A DNA stretch of 64,000 bases, taken from Liolophura sinensis (lineage: Eukaryota > Mollusca > Polyplacophora > Chitonida > Chitonidae). How positions within the stretch are numbered: the stretch's first letter is position 1; each line of letters begins with the position of its first letter. Positions 1 through 12,967 of the stretch are shown in pieces. The notes under the pieces were generated by a model. That model worked only from the letters and a program-made list of their open reading frames with translations. It was not told where the DNA came from and ran no database searches. The translations under genes were made by a program, and so were the position numbers. Where the stretch lies: assembly GCF_032854445.1 (NCBI RefSeq), contig NC_088301.1:45619187-45683186 (forward strand). The letters run 5' to 3'.

Positions 1-884
1 TAATGTGCTAGGAGAAACGATAAAGCTTATCTAAACCTTTCAAATACAATACGCATGAAAGTTCAAACTATCCATCTGATCAACGATATATCAACTTCAG
101 ACGAATGACAGGTTTGGTCTCAAATAGAAGTGTATACATCTAGAATGTTGCATAAACAGCAGAGAAACAAACACTTGTCAAAATAAAACTAATAAACACA
201 TCAAACTGTTACTATGTGTAAAGAACGTACCTGTCACATGAAATATCCAAAGTGTACAGCAATAGATCGTAACATACTGAAAAAAATGCCTTGGGGAAAC
301 ATCCATTGTGGTGGTATTCCAGTCCACAGAGAAATTTGTTCACGTCCGTTGAATTTCAGAAGACTTTACTGAATTTCCAGAAGCCAGGTTTTCTGAATTA
401 TTCTGAATTGTCGTCTCGTATGAACAAAAAATTAACTTTTACAAGTGGAAGCTGACCTTTCAATCTGTCGAACTTGAGCGTGACTACCTGGAAGGCTGCA
501 ACTCACGGCGTGATGCATAGCCTAGTAACGTATAAACAAATGAGGAGGGGTCGACTAAGCTTAATGATTTACCTTTCGGTGAGTTAAAGCATTTTTTACG
601 TGGTGGTTGATGGAGGTATATTCCGGAATGCGTGTAACCTGACCACATTGTCAGAGGTAACCAGTGGAGACGACGAGTGATCGCCAGGCCAGATCTGACT
701 TCAGAAAAAGCAACATTTTCTCACGAAGTTTCCCCCGTGAATTGTCCTCCCACAGCCCTGGTGAAACGGCGTGGCTGTCTTTCCAAGCTCTGTCGATAAC
801 CTGTTATTAACGTTAGAAACTTACAACAGTTTCTGACACTCACTTGAGGATAACGTTGTCTTCACAGAAGGATCCGAAAAGATC

Positions 885-1060
885 ACTCATGAATGTTGGC
901 GTCAAACAAACATTTGTATACCAGCTGTCAACCAGAATGGATATTACAGATCTATAATTCCAAGGCATGTTCTTAAAACGAGGTTTAATACAAGCCACGT
1001 AAAAAGAGACAAAGACAATGCTACAAGGCAAGGTGTGCACGCCATATGCAATAATCTTTG
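885..1060. repeat. Dispersed repeat R2, copy 1
   Basis: The block has a phrase close to CATTTGTATACCAGCTGTCA, followed by a conserved order of short motifs (GGAC/GGAT, CCAAGG, an AAACG block, AAGCCAC). The same order recurs at about 1735-1910 and 41930-42060. Divergence is high, so these are old copies. The class is unknown. In the 41.9-kb copy the phrase sits inside SINE-like sequence, so R2 may be a variant internal segment of that SINE. Confidence 0.4.
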
Positions 1061-1734
1061 TTATACGGCGTGCACCTTTGTTATATAAAAGGACAATTTA
1101 CAATTTTTTGGAATCCATTAAAGTTGCATAGTGGCAAAGTTGCATAGTGGCATAGCTGCATAGTGGCATAATGCCTTACTTTGAGAAAGGATCGGTGTTT
1201 TAAAAACAATCCCTCCTGAGCGTAGGTCACAATACGTTAATTACTAATAATACACGAAGGAAATGCTTGGGCTCTTTTCCTCTGAGCGTGTAGTGTCTCA
1301 CAATAACTAAACATTTGCGGGTAACCGTCTTTTTCTTCATTGGAAGAATCTGTCGGGCTTCACAAATGGGTCAACAAGCAACAGAGAGGCAATCCTGTCT
1401 CTGCTGTGATATATGTATGTTTTACCTACACTGCTTGACGTGCTGAAAGGAAACAAGGAAACACTGCACATCTCGGGGAATCTCTGCGAAAGACGTGGTG
1501 ATTTTGCCCAAGATAGGAAATATAAGAAAACGATTGATTCATGGTACGCTTCCGGCTATGTGCGCCCAATATTACTAGTATTAAACATCACGATGCTGTG
1601 ATATTTGCAGATGAAAATTGATTGATTGACATTTATCAATCCGTTGTGTCCGTTTGTCGTGTTTAATAAGTAGGACTACAGTAGTTTGATATTTTATCAA
1701 AATGTTGGCTATCAACGATAACGTATAACTGTGT

Positions 1735-1910
1735 TTATTCAGGTTGTGGTTTGTGAATCTCTACGTCGAAACAGTCATTCGTATACCAGCCTTCAACTAT
1801 ACAATATGGACGTTCGAGGTCAATAAGCCCAAGGTCAATTCCCAAAACGGCGTTTAACGCAAACTGCCAAAGAGCAAAGAAGTATATGTACATACCATAT
1901 GCAGGGCCCT
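1735..1910. repeat. Dispersed repeat R2, copy 2
   Basis: It contains CATTCGTATACCAGCC, then a GGACGTTC block, a GCCCAAGGTCAATT block and an AAACTGCCAAAGAGC block. These match the order and spacing of the copy at 41930-42060 more closely than the copy at 885-1060. It has no coding capacity. Confidence 0.45.
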
Positions 1911-3595
1911 ACTATGGCAGGCGATCCGTCAAATAAAACCCTTAGTCTTACCGATGTCAAAATGAATCGTACAAATTGATGAGTGAATTGGAGGAGGCAT
2001 TCGATGTCCCTGAACTTATTCAAAACACAAACAGAAGCTAGGTAATGCCATATGCTTCAACAAAATATGGAATATGAGAGCTGAGTTCATAAAGAACATC
2101 ACTGAGAAGTAGAAATATGTATGTATGTATTTATGTATGTATGATTAGATTATAGGTCGTATTATAGCACGTGGAGTCATTGGATGTATATATATAGTCC
2201 TCGATAATGAACGATTCATATGAGAAAGTAGCGACCTCTAGCTTTCGTTGTTATCATATATACAACAAAGCAAACCACAACATTGACAATGTGATAGCTT
2301 GCAAATGAACACAGCTAACAGGTCAAATCCGGTGTCTTACTAATTTATTTCAATCATGGTTTAATTCTAACAGAGTCGCGCCGAATTATCTCCCTTGAGG
2401 TAACTTTCCCGTTTCAATGGTACGTTGCTAAAAGTAAGCTGTGGTTAGATGGCGCATCACCTAATTACTCAAAATGCTGTGTTGTCACAAATTTGTTATT
2501 GTTAGCAAACAATAACATGAAAACAAAGCCTTCGCTGACAGGTTAGCAACCATATGTGACCCTGATGTGTGTAAGGTATCATAGCGAGTTGCTGCTCAGA
2601 GCAAAGAACTGATGAGTCAATAACATTATACACCCAATTATGACCATTCATTTCTGAGCAAACAGCGTGAAGACTTGTCAGTTGTTCCTTCACACAGTCT
2701 GACATGCCTCCACCTTCGCTCCATGTTATACAATATCAATGCGAAAATGGAGTCATGTAGGACTGTCACCCACCCATAAACCTGACAGGCGTCATATGGC
2801 TGAAAAATTCGTGAGTATGTTATGTGAAAACTTTGTGATCGCACTTGAAAACGTTCATGTCAATACACACTGCCGTTTCACTGGGTACAAAGTAAACGCC
2901 ACGCATTCGCCCTTCGCCAATGCGTCATCATAGTTCCTTGTAATTAAAATTAGTGGTAATGGAATGTAAAATTGTTGAAAACAGCTTCTTTACAGAGTTG
3001 GCTTATTTCGAGATTCGATGCGATCGACAGTGGTGTGGCTTTTGTCCAGAAATACATGAACGTGAACGGGAAATGTACATGTATGAATCTGATACATAGC
3101 GGAGTCCCAGTCGAATAATGCTTTAAGCTGTTTTTCTGCCTCTGGATATTATGGAAGAAGCATGTGTTCACATGTATTTACACTGTGCAACTGACTGACC
3201 GTTTAAGAGCATTTGTCTTCCACCTAATAGTATGTGAGCTGCATAGCTTACGTTCTGGAAACTTAGGTAGTGCTTAATTTATCCCGTGCACTCCTGGGCT
3301 GTCGTAAATGTACATGTACGATAATCGCACATATAGGACAACGGTCGTCGTACGCCACTTTGTGAAAAGGCAAATAATTGTAACAATCATACTAGATTGA
3401 TAGCGTGGATCATGTCAGTTTTGCGGGTCTAAATGATCATTATTTCACTCTTACTGTATGTACAGCTATTAACCGTCAACTCATTACCAGAAGTCACGCT
3501 GATCATTTCCCACGGTTTCCCACATGCTATTCACAGTTATAGCAAGCAAGCAAGCACTCGCCAAAACAACAGTATGGATTGTCAGGAGAGATATC

Positions 3596-3601
3596 TTTAT
3601 T
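3596..3601 (-). terminator. Candidate polyadenylation signal of gene A
   Basis: AATAAA on the minus strand, about 213 bases beyond the gene A stop codon at 3814-3816. It is placed by hexamer and position only. Confidence 0.35.
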
Positions 3602-3813
3602 TGAATGCTTTACATCTCCTTTCTCTTTCCTCTGTTACTGTGGGTATTTACTAACGTTCCATCAAAGAAACTCTTCATAGTCATGAAATAATTCTTCAAT
3701 ATAATTGGTCTCTTTTGACTTCTTAATTCTGCGGATGACTTAGCTTTAGGACTATGCGGATTACAGGTAAGTCATATCTATTGCGATATGCAGAATCCAG
3801 CGAAAGTGATAGT

Positions 3814-6800
3814 CTAGGATTGGAAATCCTCCAGGGCTGCGACATCATCGCCTGGAATTCGGTCGTATTTGTTGCCTGTAAAACAACATAATGGCATTAA
3901 GAAAAGTGTCAAGTCAAAAAATAAAATATATAAATAAATAAAACATGGTCAAATAACATTCTCTGTAGATAAGGACAGTTAAAAAAATTCAGTAACGGCA
4001 TATAAATTTTAGTGAAAGAAATATTGCTGCCCGCAGAGGAAATGACGTAGTAAAGAGTAACCCATTGAACAGATGTCTTGTTGATTACTGTTAACAGCGT
4101 ACTGATGAAGTTTTCGGTAATTCAACGGCTGCCGGTTTATATTATGATCAGGAGTAAAGCACTGTCCTTTTGGCAGTTTAAAATTGCAAACTGTTGGCAT
4201 GGAATCCGTGCAAGGTGAAGTCACGGTGAACAGAGAGATTTGCATGTTATCAGATAGATCCATGATCGTGTTCACATGACAGAGCGAAATTTGCAAACAT
4301 GCCAATCAAATAAACTCATGTTCATATGTCAGTCCTATAATTTTCAGGAAAATAATGTACATGACGATATAGAAAATTCACCTTAAGAAGCAAAATTTCA
4401 CAATACATAAACCGTATTCAAAACTTTCCCATGTGTAACATATGTCATACTGCTGGAAAGTTAGTGGTTTCCAGCAGGTATACGAATGTCTGTTTCAATG
4501 CATAGATTGATCAGAGTAAGATTAAATGAGAAAGCACCAACGACAGCTTGTTGCCACCAAGACCTCAAGAACAATCAGAGAAGAAAAATGTGTCGAGTGA
4601 GATAACCTAATGTACATCGTTTATCACCATAAATGTTTGATTTATCTATTTATTCTTTTGATTGGTGTTTTACGCCGTCCTCAAGAATATTTCACTTATA
4701 CGATGGCGGCGAGTATTATGGTGGGAGGAAACCGTACAGGGAATGTGTGAAACACAAGACATCCGCAGGTTGCTGCCAGAGTGGATAGGAAGTCAGCATG
4801 AGCTGGACTTTAACTCACAGGGATCGCAATGGGTTGTTGAGCCACGCTGGCACACAAATCGCTATTCCACAAAGGCCACTGTTAAATGTTTGACGCTGCT
4901 CTTATTAAAACATATTTTTATCCTTTTTATCTAGTTGTTAATAAGAGACGATTGGGTTCGAGAGCAAATGGCTTGTGTATATCGGTTTGAAGCAATATCA
5001 TGACCATAAAAGCAGTCAGTCAAATTAACTTCATCCATAATAAAGTGTAGTGAACTGCTCAGCTGACGTAAACAACGCGACAAATCTCTTCCATCAGGCA
5101 TACCTTCGTCACATTTTGTCACTATTCAACTAATTTCAAAAGAATAGCAGTATGAACACAAGCTGTGAAAAGAACAAAGCAAGATCTTTCAGCTGATGCA
5201 TGCGTAACGTTTCTCAGGCTATATTCTTCTAATTACTCAATCACGATCTGCTCCTATGTTAAACATCTATAATGTCTTACCTGCATGCTCTTTCAGAACG
5301 CATGTGCCGTACCCAGGAGCCCTCTTCACTTCCTGTACATCATAGCATTCAGGATGGGGGTGACCCATGGCTACATCAGCAGCAGCTGTGGCGAAAGCCG
5401 TCATTCATGAATGTTACATGTCTTACGGATTACTTGTCTGACATATCGTTTAAAAATTATTTTCAGCGCTTTATTTAAATGAATATTGTAAATGTATATA
5501 AAAACAACAACATAACTTTAAAGTATGCAGGAAACAGATTAGGCGCGCTTACGTATCTGTAAATGCACAGACAAAAATCAACAAGGAGATGAATTTCTTT
5601 TGTACTTTGAAATGAATACGGTTCTTCTCAATAAGATATACGGACAAGTTTGGATGGAAGAAAATTCATATCGTACCCCAGAAGAAGCAGTCGTTATCCT
5701 TGTTGCAAGGCACGTCTCTGTGACACTCCTGGTTGTAGCACAGGGCTCTTCCATCGTGGTTGTTGCAGTCTTCCGAAATCACGCATTCACCCTCAGCCTG
5801 AAATGCAAGCGATCAGTTCATAAATCAATGTGTAAATAAAGTACATGTACCATCAATCATATAAGCCATTCATATCGGCATTTTAACCGCAAAAATTACT
5901 CTCTTAAGTTGCTGTCTGTCCGTCGCCATGTCTCGTAAAATTTTGGACATCCCATTTTTTAATAAAGGTCATTCACTTAACATGGGCCTGAGTAGGCCTT
6001 ATCCAGTATGCCCCAGCTATTTCGAAGTTGTGTTTACTAAAATAGGTGGTAGTGTATCAGTTCACGTGGCGATCAGGGCTAATCATTTTGACAATCACAA
6101 AATAATATCCTTTCACACTTGTAGGAGAATCTGACACATATATGCATCAGGTGGAATATAACTAAGCAACATGATTTATTGATTCGTTTGGGTGGTTTCT
6201 AAAAACCCCGCCTTTCTTGTCCTTACTCCATTATAGTACTGGAGTCACGTGACATGATGTTTTTGGTAAGTAGGCTACTACTTGGGCTTAAGAGTGAAAG
6301 ACTTACAGCATAGATGAGAGTAGCGACGACAGTGTAATCTGCAGTAAATGGTCAAACGTAACTAGTGAAATTGTCAACTGTAACCAGTAAATGGTCAAAC
6401 GTAAGCAGTGAAATGGTCAAATGTAACCAGTAAATGGTCAAGTGTAACCAGTGAAGCACGAATTCTTACTAGTTTATTCTAGATAGGATCGTATTCTAGG
6501 TGTTCTTCTAAACGCTTATAAATAGTGACAATTTTCTCGCCTGCCTAGATTCATGGCAGAATTAAGTAAAACAGTGTGGTGATGTTGCCATTTATTAGCT
6601 GCCTTCAACTGTCACACTCTCCTCACCAGTCTGGTTTTACTCTCTATGCATGCTGTAGTGCTCTTTGTTATTTTCTTCTCGCAGTGCCAGTGTGATTTCC
6701 TCAGTGTATATTTCCAGTGTGTGTAGTAAATCTAACAAAAATTGAATTTTATTTCTTATAGTGAAACCGCTAGAATTTAATATATCGGCTTTACAAGAGA

Positions 6801-6973
6801 AAATCTTTTACCAAGCAGAGCCAGGGAAAGATTGTCCTAGTTTGCTTTATCGCTTTCCATTTGAGTGCACACTACCCCAGTTTACATATGTGGCGAAAAA
6901 GCCAAATGACAAATATACTTACCATAGATGTGGCCACGAGGCCAAAAAGGCAGATGGCTACCAGAACCTTCAT
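3814..6973 (-). CDS. Gene A: secreted eight-cysteine protein, four exons
   Basis: I do not recognise the family. Coding exons on the minus strand are 6973-6923, 5797-5677, 5385-5281 and 3875-3814 (stop TAG). All introns are GT-AG, in phases 0, 1 and 1, and the product is 112 residues. Exon 1 is a signal peptide (MKVLVAICLFGLVATSM); cleavage after Ala18 would fit the -3/-1 rule. Mature cysteines are C22, C28, C37, C42, C48, C54, C71 and C86, spaced X5, X8, X4, X5, X5, X16, X14. Exon 2 ends in the motif NKDNDCFFW and exon 3 carries APGYGTC. The exon 4 tail contains RIPGDDVA. Gene B matches in exon number, intron phases, cysteine positions and most motifs, which strongly supports the model. The exon 2 donor (G|GTACGA) is weak; reading through it gives a stop three residues later. 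Intron 1 holds family T sequence and intron 3 holds a SINE. The product is probably an extracellular disulfide-rich peptide; its role is unknown. Confidence 0.85.
4640..4860 (-). repeat. tRNA-derived SINE (family R1) in intron 3 of gene A
   Basis: On the minus strand a decayed tRNA-like head (GTGGCTCA box A region, GAGTTAAAGTCC box B region) is followed by a body with CAGCTCATGCTGACTTCC and GCAACCTGCGGATGTC. It ends with AAGTGAAATATTCTTGAGGA and a TAAAACACCAATCAAAAG tail. The same body recurs at 42510-42745 and, as a fragment, at 24580-24655. I recall similar sequence as common in mollusc genomes, which is the main hint to the organism. Confidence 0.65.
6299..6665. repeat. Family T repeat copy with internal minisatellite
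   Basis: It begins with an AAAGACTTACAGCATA phrase shared with the copy at 38140. At 6346-6453 it expands into five units of about 21-22 bases around AAATGGTCAAACGTAACCAG. Near 6575-6660 the same family appears in the opposite orientation (TGTCACACT, CTGGTTTTACTCTCTATGC). The whole lies in intron 1 of gene A. No protein is encoded, so it looks like a non-autonomous element. Confidence 0.55.
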
Positions 6974-9184
6974 CCTGTCGCTGTTGAGTGTAGTGAGCTT
7001 CTCTCGCGAATGTCTGGTGCATCGGTCCGTTGGGCTTTTTTGTCTGTAATTAATTACATATCTACTAATCACAGGCCATTACTGTGTCGGGTCAGGCCAA
7101 CGAAATACCCGCTGTTGTCAAAGACACTACTGTCAATGAACGGTTAACATGTAATGAGTCATACTGTCAATTACATTGTCATGACCTTGGGGATACATCA
7201 CTGAGTATAAAAGTCCCTAAAACTACACCTTGTATCGCAGATGAATACTAAATATTACACGTTTATTTTAAGTATATGCATTTATCAGATAATTTTCTAT
7301 AACCTTTTTATACTGACATAGCTTTAAGTTTTACTATATTTTCCTTTTGTCATTTTATACTTATCGCTAGATCTTCTATGAGGTAAAACATAAGATACAT
7401 GTATAAAAATTTTCGATTCCGTTTTAGATATCCCCCGCACAGGGTGTTTCATACTGAAACAACATTTATGAAAACACCAAAGTTTTGCTCCCTTATGATG
7501 CACATGATAACATCGAGACTTGTCCAGTCATTGGGCCAGTGATATGGTTTTCTGTAAGAATAAATGGGTAGCAATTTTCTGCCAATCAGCCGATTATTTC
7601 GCTTTTCCATCAAACCATCGGCGCTGCTTTTGCCGCGGTTTTGTGATGTCTAGAATGACCTTGACTTTTCATTAACCTGTAGGTAATGGTGATATTTGTG
7701 GCAAACAAACTTGACATTTATATTCGTCAGCTGATGCATCTGGAAAACGTATACTTATCAAGCTGGCAAAAAATACAGACGCATCTTCGGACTTTAATGA
7801 TATTATGGGGATATCGAGTGTATTCCTGAGAAAAAAAGAACTTGAAACGAATAGAGGATGCAGCAGCTAATAGATACATACAATGCTGTTACCTTAAACA
7901 AGGCAAAATAATAGCTGGCTGATGTTGGTAGATGAATTATATTACAGCGTATCATATATACTTGCCGAAGGAATGTGTCTAAAAAAAACATCACTTCACA
8001 AGGTGCAAAGCGTCACTGTTTTCTTTTCTTTACAACGTTAAAACATAGTAGATTGCATTAGTTAACAGTTATACAGGTTGAAGAACAGGTTGTCCTTACA
8101 CAGAGAAGAGCCGCAGAAAAGATTCTGATTCTATGCTCGAGATTCAATGTGGTGTTTATCATCGTGTCTCCTTAACACGATATAGTATAATGCTACATGA
8201 CTTGAACGCCATGCGGAAGACAACGCCCTATCCTGTCACTGTACTATGACACTGGTTTTGGATGATTTTGACTTAACGTCTCTAAAGCAATATTGTAGCC
8301 CTGAAAACAGGGTTTTTAGGAATGATGCGGTTATGGCTTGAACGTCTCTCCCGCTTACTGTATACTCCCGTTTCTACTTTCGGCTACCTTAGCGTGGACA
8401 TATATAAATAATTAGTGGTCTCAGATTTATCATAAGCTTAATGTACCATTATCTATCTACCATCCTTTGTTGTGTTCATTATTTGTTCCATGTGGGTCTC
8501 CATTTAGCAGGGATAGGTATGATAATGTTTAAATTAGGACCCTCTAAGTTTCAATGAACGGACCAAATTATATTATTAGAATAGCAAATACATTGTAATT
8601 ACTAATACTAATACAAAACTACTATTAACATACTGTGCCACCTATAAATTACTTGAACCTCATCCGGTGGTTGAGCACGTTTTTATCTAATATCTCATAA
8701 AACTGCCCGTCGATAAATACCTGACCTCCAGTTTATCAACTGTCGTTGTCGTTAATATCATAAATAACTTACTAGACAAACAAATATTTGTCGAATTCCG
8801 ACGAAGTTTGAATTACCCGGAGATAACCGAGGGTCAGAGGGAATAATGATTATAGCATTATATACGAACACTTATAGTAAGGTCAAGGATAAAAAGTATA
8901 TCTGCAATTTTTGTTTCCACTCATAAGCATCACGCTGAACCTGACTGTTCAACAAATGAATTTGTAAATACTGTTGTGGACATTGATTAAAGTCATTTCG
9001 CCCAGAGGGTTTTAGTGATGCTCTACCAATATGCAACTTCCTATAAAGCTCTGTATTTTGTATTCACCAAACTTTATAACGTTAAATGACCAAGGATTCC
9101 TCTCACATCGATTGTATGATAAGAGAAATAAGTTTACTATACTGTTATAAAGATATTGTTAGCTAGTCATTTATGATTGGAAAT

Positions 9185-9204
9185 CCCCCCCCCCCCCCCC
9201 CCCC
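9185..9204. repeat. Homopolymer C-run, 20 bases
   Basis: Twenty uninterrupted cytosines followed by a C-rich tail to about 9221. The complementary strand is a G-run. Such tracts are prone to length error in sequencing. Confidence 0.95.
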
Positions 9205-9488
9205 AACACTCCCCCCCACCAGAAAGCCCTTCATATGAATTGGCATATGTATAGCTGCATATGAAATAGCGTATACTAAAAATCAACAATTTCAATCTAT
9301 ACGTCATAAACTTTCTGCTGAAACTTTAAGTCAATTCTTGGCTGTCTAACGCCTCCATTAATTGTTTTCTTATGCCAGCCATTATGCAACTTACAGTCAC
9401 GGCGTTTATACACCTTATATGTGCGGGGGGAGGATCTGTGGGGCTGTATACGTCGTTAGTATTTATAATTCCGGTGGGCTAGTGGTCG

Positions 9489-9492
<4 letters not shown>

Positions 9493-9555
<63 letters not shown>
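9493..9555. repeat. AT dinucleotide microsatellite
   Basis: About 63 bases of perfect alternating AT. Confidence 0.97.
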
Positions 9556-9556
<1 letters not shown>

Positions 9557-11095
9557 GACGCAGTTTTAATTAATCATGTACTAGGTTTATATGAACAATT
9601 GCAACAAATGCGAAACTAAGATACCTTTATGCATTTTCTTGCTTTATATAGCACAATGACGTGTATAAAATACAAATATGGACCTTTCCTTTCATAAACA
9701 TAAAATGTGATGGACTATACATACAGAATGGATCTCATTGGATATTATATACCTCCGACATCGTTATTATTTCTTCTCTTCGTTAAAATTCTATATATGG
9801 TTTTTAAAAAATGGTATGCTAATTTTATTGATGAAACTTGTTTATGGGAATTTCGATATTGTTTTACCGGTGACTTAGATATCATGCACTAACTATTTAT
9901 GGGAATGTTACAATGCATATATTTGTGCAAGGCTTAGTGTACACGAAGATGTGATGGATTTTATCTATCATCTTCTGGTTCGCTGCAATAATCTTATACT
10001 TAAATCAATGAGGCGTTCGAAAAAAGCTCTCGTGGTTTCCGGCTCCAGAATAAATCTAATTTGTAGAAATTCTTGAGCACAGCGTTAAACACTAATCCTT
10101 AAAATGAATCTGTATGTTTCGTTGTTTTCGAGTTTCTTGGAACCCCATTGCTTTCCAGAAGCTTCGTGACAGAGTCTGCTATATATGTACTTAGCACTTA
10201 GAACACATTATCAGTTACACGTATCAGCATACATTGCACATACAAGATTAAGTTAATGAGGAGCCGCAGCAATTCACTCTGTTCAGTGTTATCTGCATGA
10301 GCCAATATATTTCTGCTCATCCTGAATACAGTTATTTGTGAAACCCTTTTTGAAAATCACTACAACCTATCAAACTTACAAGCATTAGTGAGTTTCCTAG
10401 GAAATGTTACTTTTGAATTACAAGAGTACATGTACAAACAATCCATAAATGCAGTGGAAATTAGGTCTGTTCGTCATCTCTTCAGTGAGATGGACCGAAT
10501 TTTCGTTACAAGAGCCGCAGCATCAAGGGGAAGTAAGCCTACAGAGCAGTTGTCAAACTTTCCACCATATCAACACACTACCAAAGGTGTAGTAAATTTG
10601 CTTTTTTTTATGACGTTGTCTCCAATTAGTTGCACTACTTCACTGGAATAAGAGACCAGACCTGATGATCCATCTAAGTACTTTGTAGGGACACTAATTT
10701 GTGGTCTATTCCCTTGCTCAGCGCCAAATTAGGGTCAAATGTGGTAACTCCATAATCAAATACTTTTCTGATACGATGAGCGGTAAGTTTGAAGGTGGCG
10801 GAAACCGGAGTGACCGCTTATTGTCTCAAAGGCCACTCGAACAGAGGCCAACTACATAAATACACAAATAAGCCAATATCATAATGTTACATTCCCTTTT
10901 AACAAAGAACATTGAGCAGACCATTTAGAGTGAGCTATGTAGCACGAAATTAAGTTTTTGGCAGTGTTTGTTGAGGGAAAAACAAAATATAATACTTCAA
11001 CAGAAATTAATCTCTGCACAAAGGAAACTATCCTGTGATAGCAGTATTAGACTAACAGTCTCTTCAGAACTAGAACTGTGTTTACTTATATCTGT

Positions 11096-12073
11096 TTAGT
11101 CATACATGTGCAAACTTTTAGTTGGTCTACTGGCACGACTAGCTCTGTTAATCACAACTGGTGAGGTAATGGACTGTCTCGGAGCTGTAATAGTCATTTT
11201 AAGTTCCCAACTATCACCGGGATGTTTTGCTCGTGACATCGGATCAGGCTGAGAGGTGCATGATGGTTGCTGAATTAAGGGGTAATCACACAGGTCAGGT
11301 ACTCTGTGTTGTGACGCCTCTTTGCGGGTTTGTTCTCTTGTTTCATGGCAATGGGCCTTGAATGTCGACAAGCGAGGAGGACGTTTGTTTCTGCGGTATT
11401 TATTCTAGGATAGCCTATGGTGATGAAGAACAGTAACAGGCTGCCACTGTCTAGAACCTGGTAGAGGTGACATGCGCACGGGGTCACCTGGTAACAATAC
11501 TGTAAGGTCGTCACTGCGGTGTTTGTTGTAATACTCCTGCTCTCTCCTTGTTTAAGGGGCGTTTGACTACAGAGATACAACACTCGGCAATTTATTTCTC
11601 GGCCTACGGTACATGGAAGCTGTGCTGAGGAAAGCCCACAACTTTCTAGCGGGGCTGTTCGTTAGTGTCTTTGCATTTAACTTCACAAGCGTCTGACTAT
11701 CTATACAGCTCGTTCAGCCTCACCATTTGACTGCGGGTAGTTTGGTGATGAAGATGTGTGCGAATATCGTACTGAACACAAAAGTAAATTGTTTTGATGA
11801 AAATTAGGGACCATTATCAGTCCTTAAGGTTTTAGGTATTCCTTGGCGACACACTTCTGACTTAACAGAGGTAGCAGTGACATTTGTACTGAGAACTGTC
11901 AGTTTGTCAACCTCTATAATGTAGTTGACTGTAATCACGGAATTGTTGTCTTCCCAGTGGAAAATGTCAGACGCGATCTTCATACCAGGGGAAATCTTGA
12001 GATGTTGTCGGACGTAGTGTTTCCTTTGGTTGTTTGTTTTGGACATTGTTACACTCATGACAGTCACTAACAA
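11096..12073 (-). pseudogene. Integrase remnant
   Basis: The segment 12073-11804 includes a core-domain-like stretch with SDIFHWEDNNSVITVNYI and ends in KTLRTDNGP, carrying two of the three expected acidic positions. The region containing the third is disrupted (about 11800-11585). The tail at 11371-11096 ends in RASRPTKSLHMYD, which resembles the basic end of gypsy integrases. Confidence 0.7.
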
Positions 12074-12145
12074 AATTTTCTACTTGTTGGGCCATTCCAG
12101 GAAAGTAAACAGCTTCTCTGGCACGCAGGCGACACTTAGTGATAT

Positions 12146-12813
12146 CTACGGGGGCTCAAGTCTTTGGGAGAGCATATCAGCTCTCATACTAGGAGATACC
12201 ACTCTTCTAAGACTCTTATACACGATGCCATCAAGGACAGACAGCTCGTCCCTAATGTTCCAGTACTGTCGAATAGAGTGCAGGGTTTCTGGTTTGGTGT
12301 CTGGCCAACCTTTCAAGGTCATAGAATGTAGTTCATTTGCAGTACACTTCTGAAACTGAGTGTATCTAGCTGGTGTCACAGCTATGTAATGGATCATATT
12401 GATCAACACTGGTGTAATGTCTGGCTCAGTATCTGGGAGATTTGTACGGCTTAACGCATTACCAATGGGAATCACCTTCCTAGACTTGAACTGGACAGTT
12501 AAATCGTACAGTTGTAAACGTAGCATCATTGCTTGTAGTCTCATTGGGGAGGACTGAAGCGGTTTAGAGAAGATCGCCTGCAAACGCTTGTGGTCACCGC
12601 CCACTGTTACTGGCTTTCCAAATATACAATAACGAAACTTCTTGCATGAGCGAGAGTCTTTTCTATCTGTGCATATCTCTTCTCCGTGATTGTCAGTGCA
12701 CGAGAGGTGTATGGGCAGCAACCTTGAAGCAAAAAATCTCCTACTGCATAGCTACTCGTATCACAGTGTATTGTTACCTCTTTATTTGAGTCATGCTTGG
12801 CGCACTGCGGCAC
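12146..12813 (-). pseudogene. RNase H and connection region remnant
   Basis: VTIHCDTSSYAVGDFLLQG marks the first RNase H acidic site. After a frame change come TEKRYAQIEKTLAHA and a long open segment with GKPVTVGGDHKRLQAIF and LYDLTVQF, a classic gypsy order. The open segment at 12721-12146 is the longest intact piece of the element. Confidence 0.82.
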
Positions 12814-12967
12814 AAATCTTTCAGCTTCTCAAGAATGGTTTGTTGTGCACCATTCCAGTAGAGGTTAACCTCAATTACGTCTCTCAGTGGAGCGTCAGCT
12901 TCACTGAGATTTGAAACGAACTTGCTTGGATATTGTACAGTCCAAGAAACTGGCGGATCCCTTCTTT

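Larger units (their letters stand above)
1..3590. other. Non-coding left flank with dispersed repeats
   Basis: No reading frame here looks like a protein and I find no exon with convincing splice sites. The stretch holds two diverged copies of a dispersed repeat (about 885-1060 and 1735-1910), a short imperfect inverted repeat near 1030-1075, an ATGT-type run near 2120-2150, and a short piece at about 2450-2490 resembling the tail of family T. The far left may contain the 3' side of a gene beyond the window, but nothing shows it. Confidence 0.6.
7030..11090. other. Non-coding stretch between gene A and the gypsy element
   Basis: This covers the upstream side of gene A, where I could not find a clear TATA box for the minus strand, and then AT-rich sequence. 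The visible structure is a 20-base C-run at 9185-9204 and an AT microsatellite at 9493-9555. The open frame at 10388-10651 on the plus strand lacks an ATG and any motif I can recognise. No LTR of the neighbouring retroelement was identified at its right edge. Confidence 0.5.

Noticed and set aside
5600-5839. Plus-strand open frame over gene A exon 2
   Set aside because: It is the antisense shadow of the cysteine-rich exon; the minus strand has splice sites and a paralogue.
10388-10651. Plus-strand 87-codon open frame
   Set aside because: It starts with GTG and has no recognisable domain or splice context.
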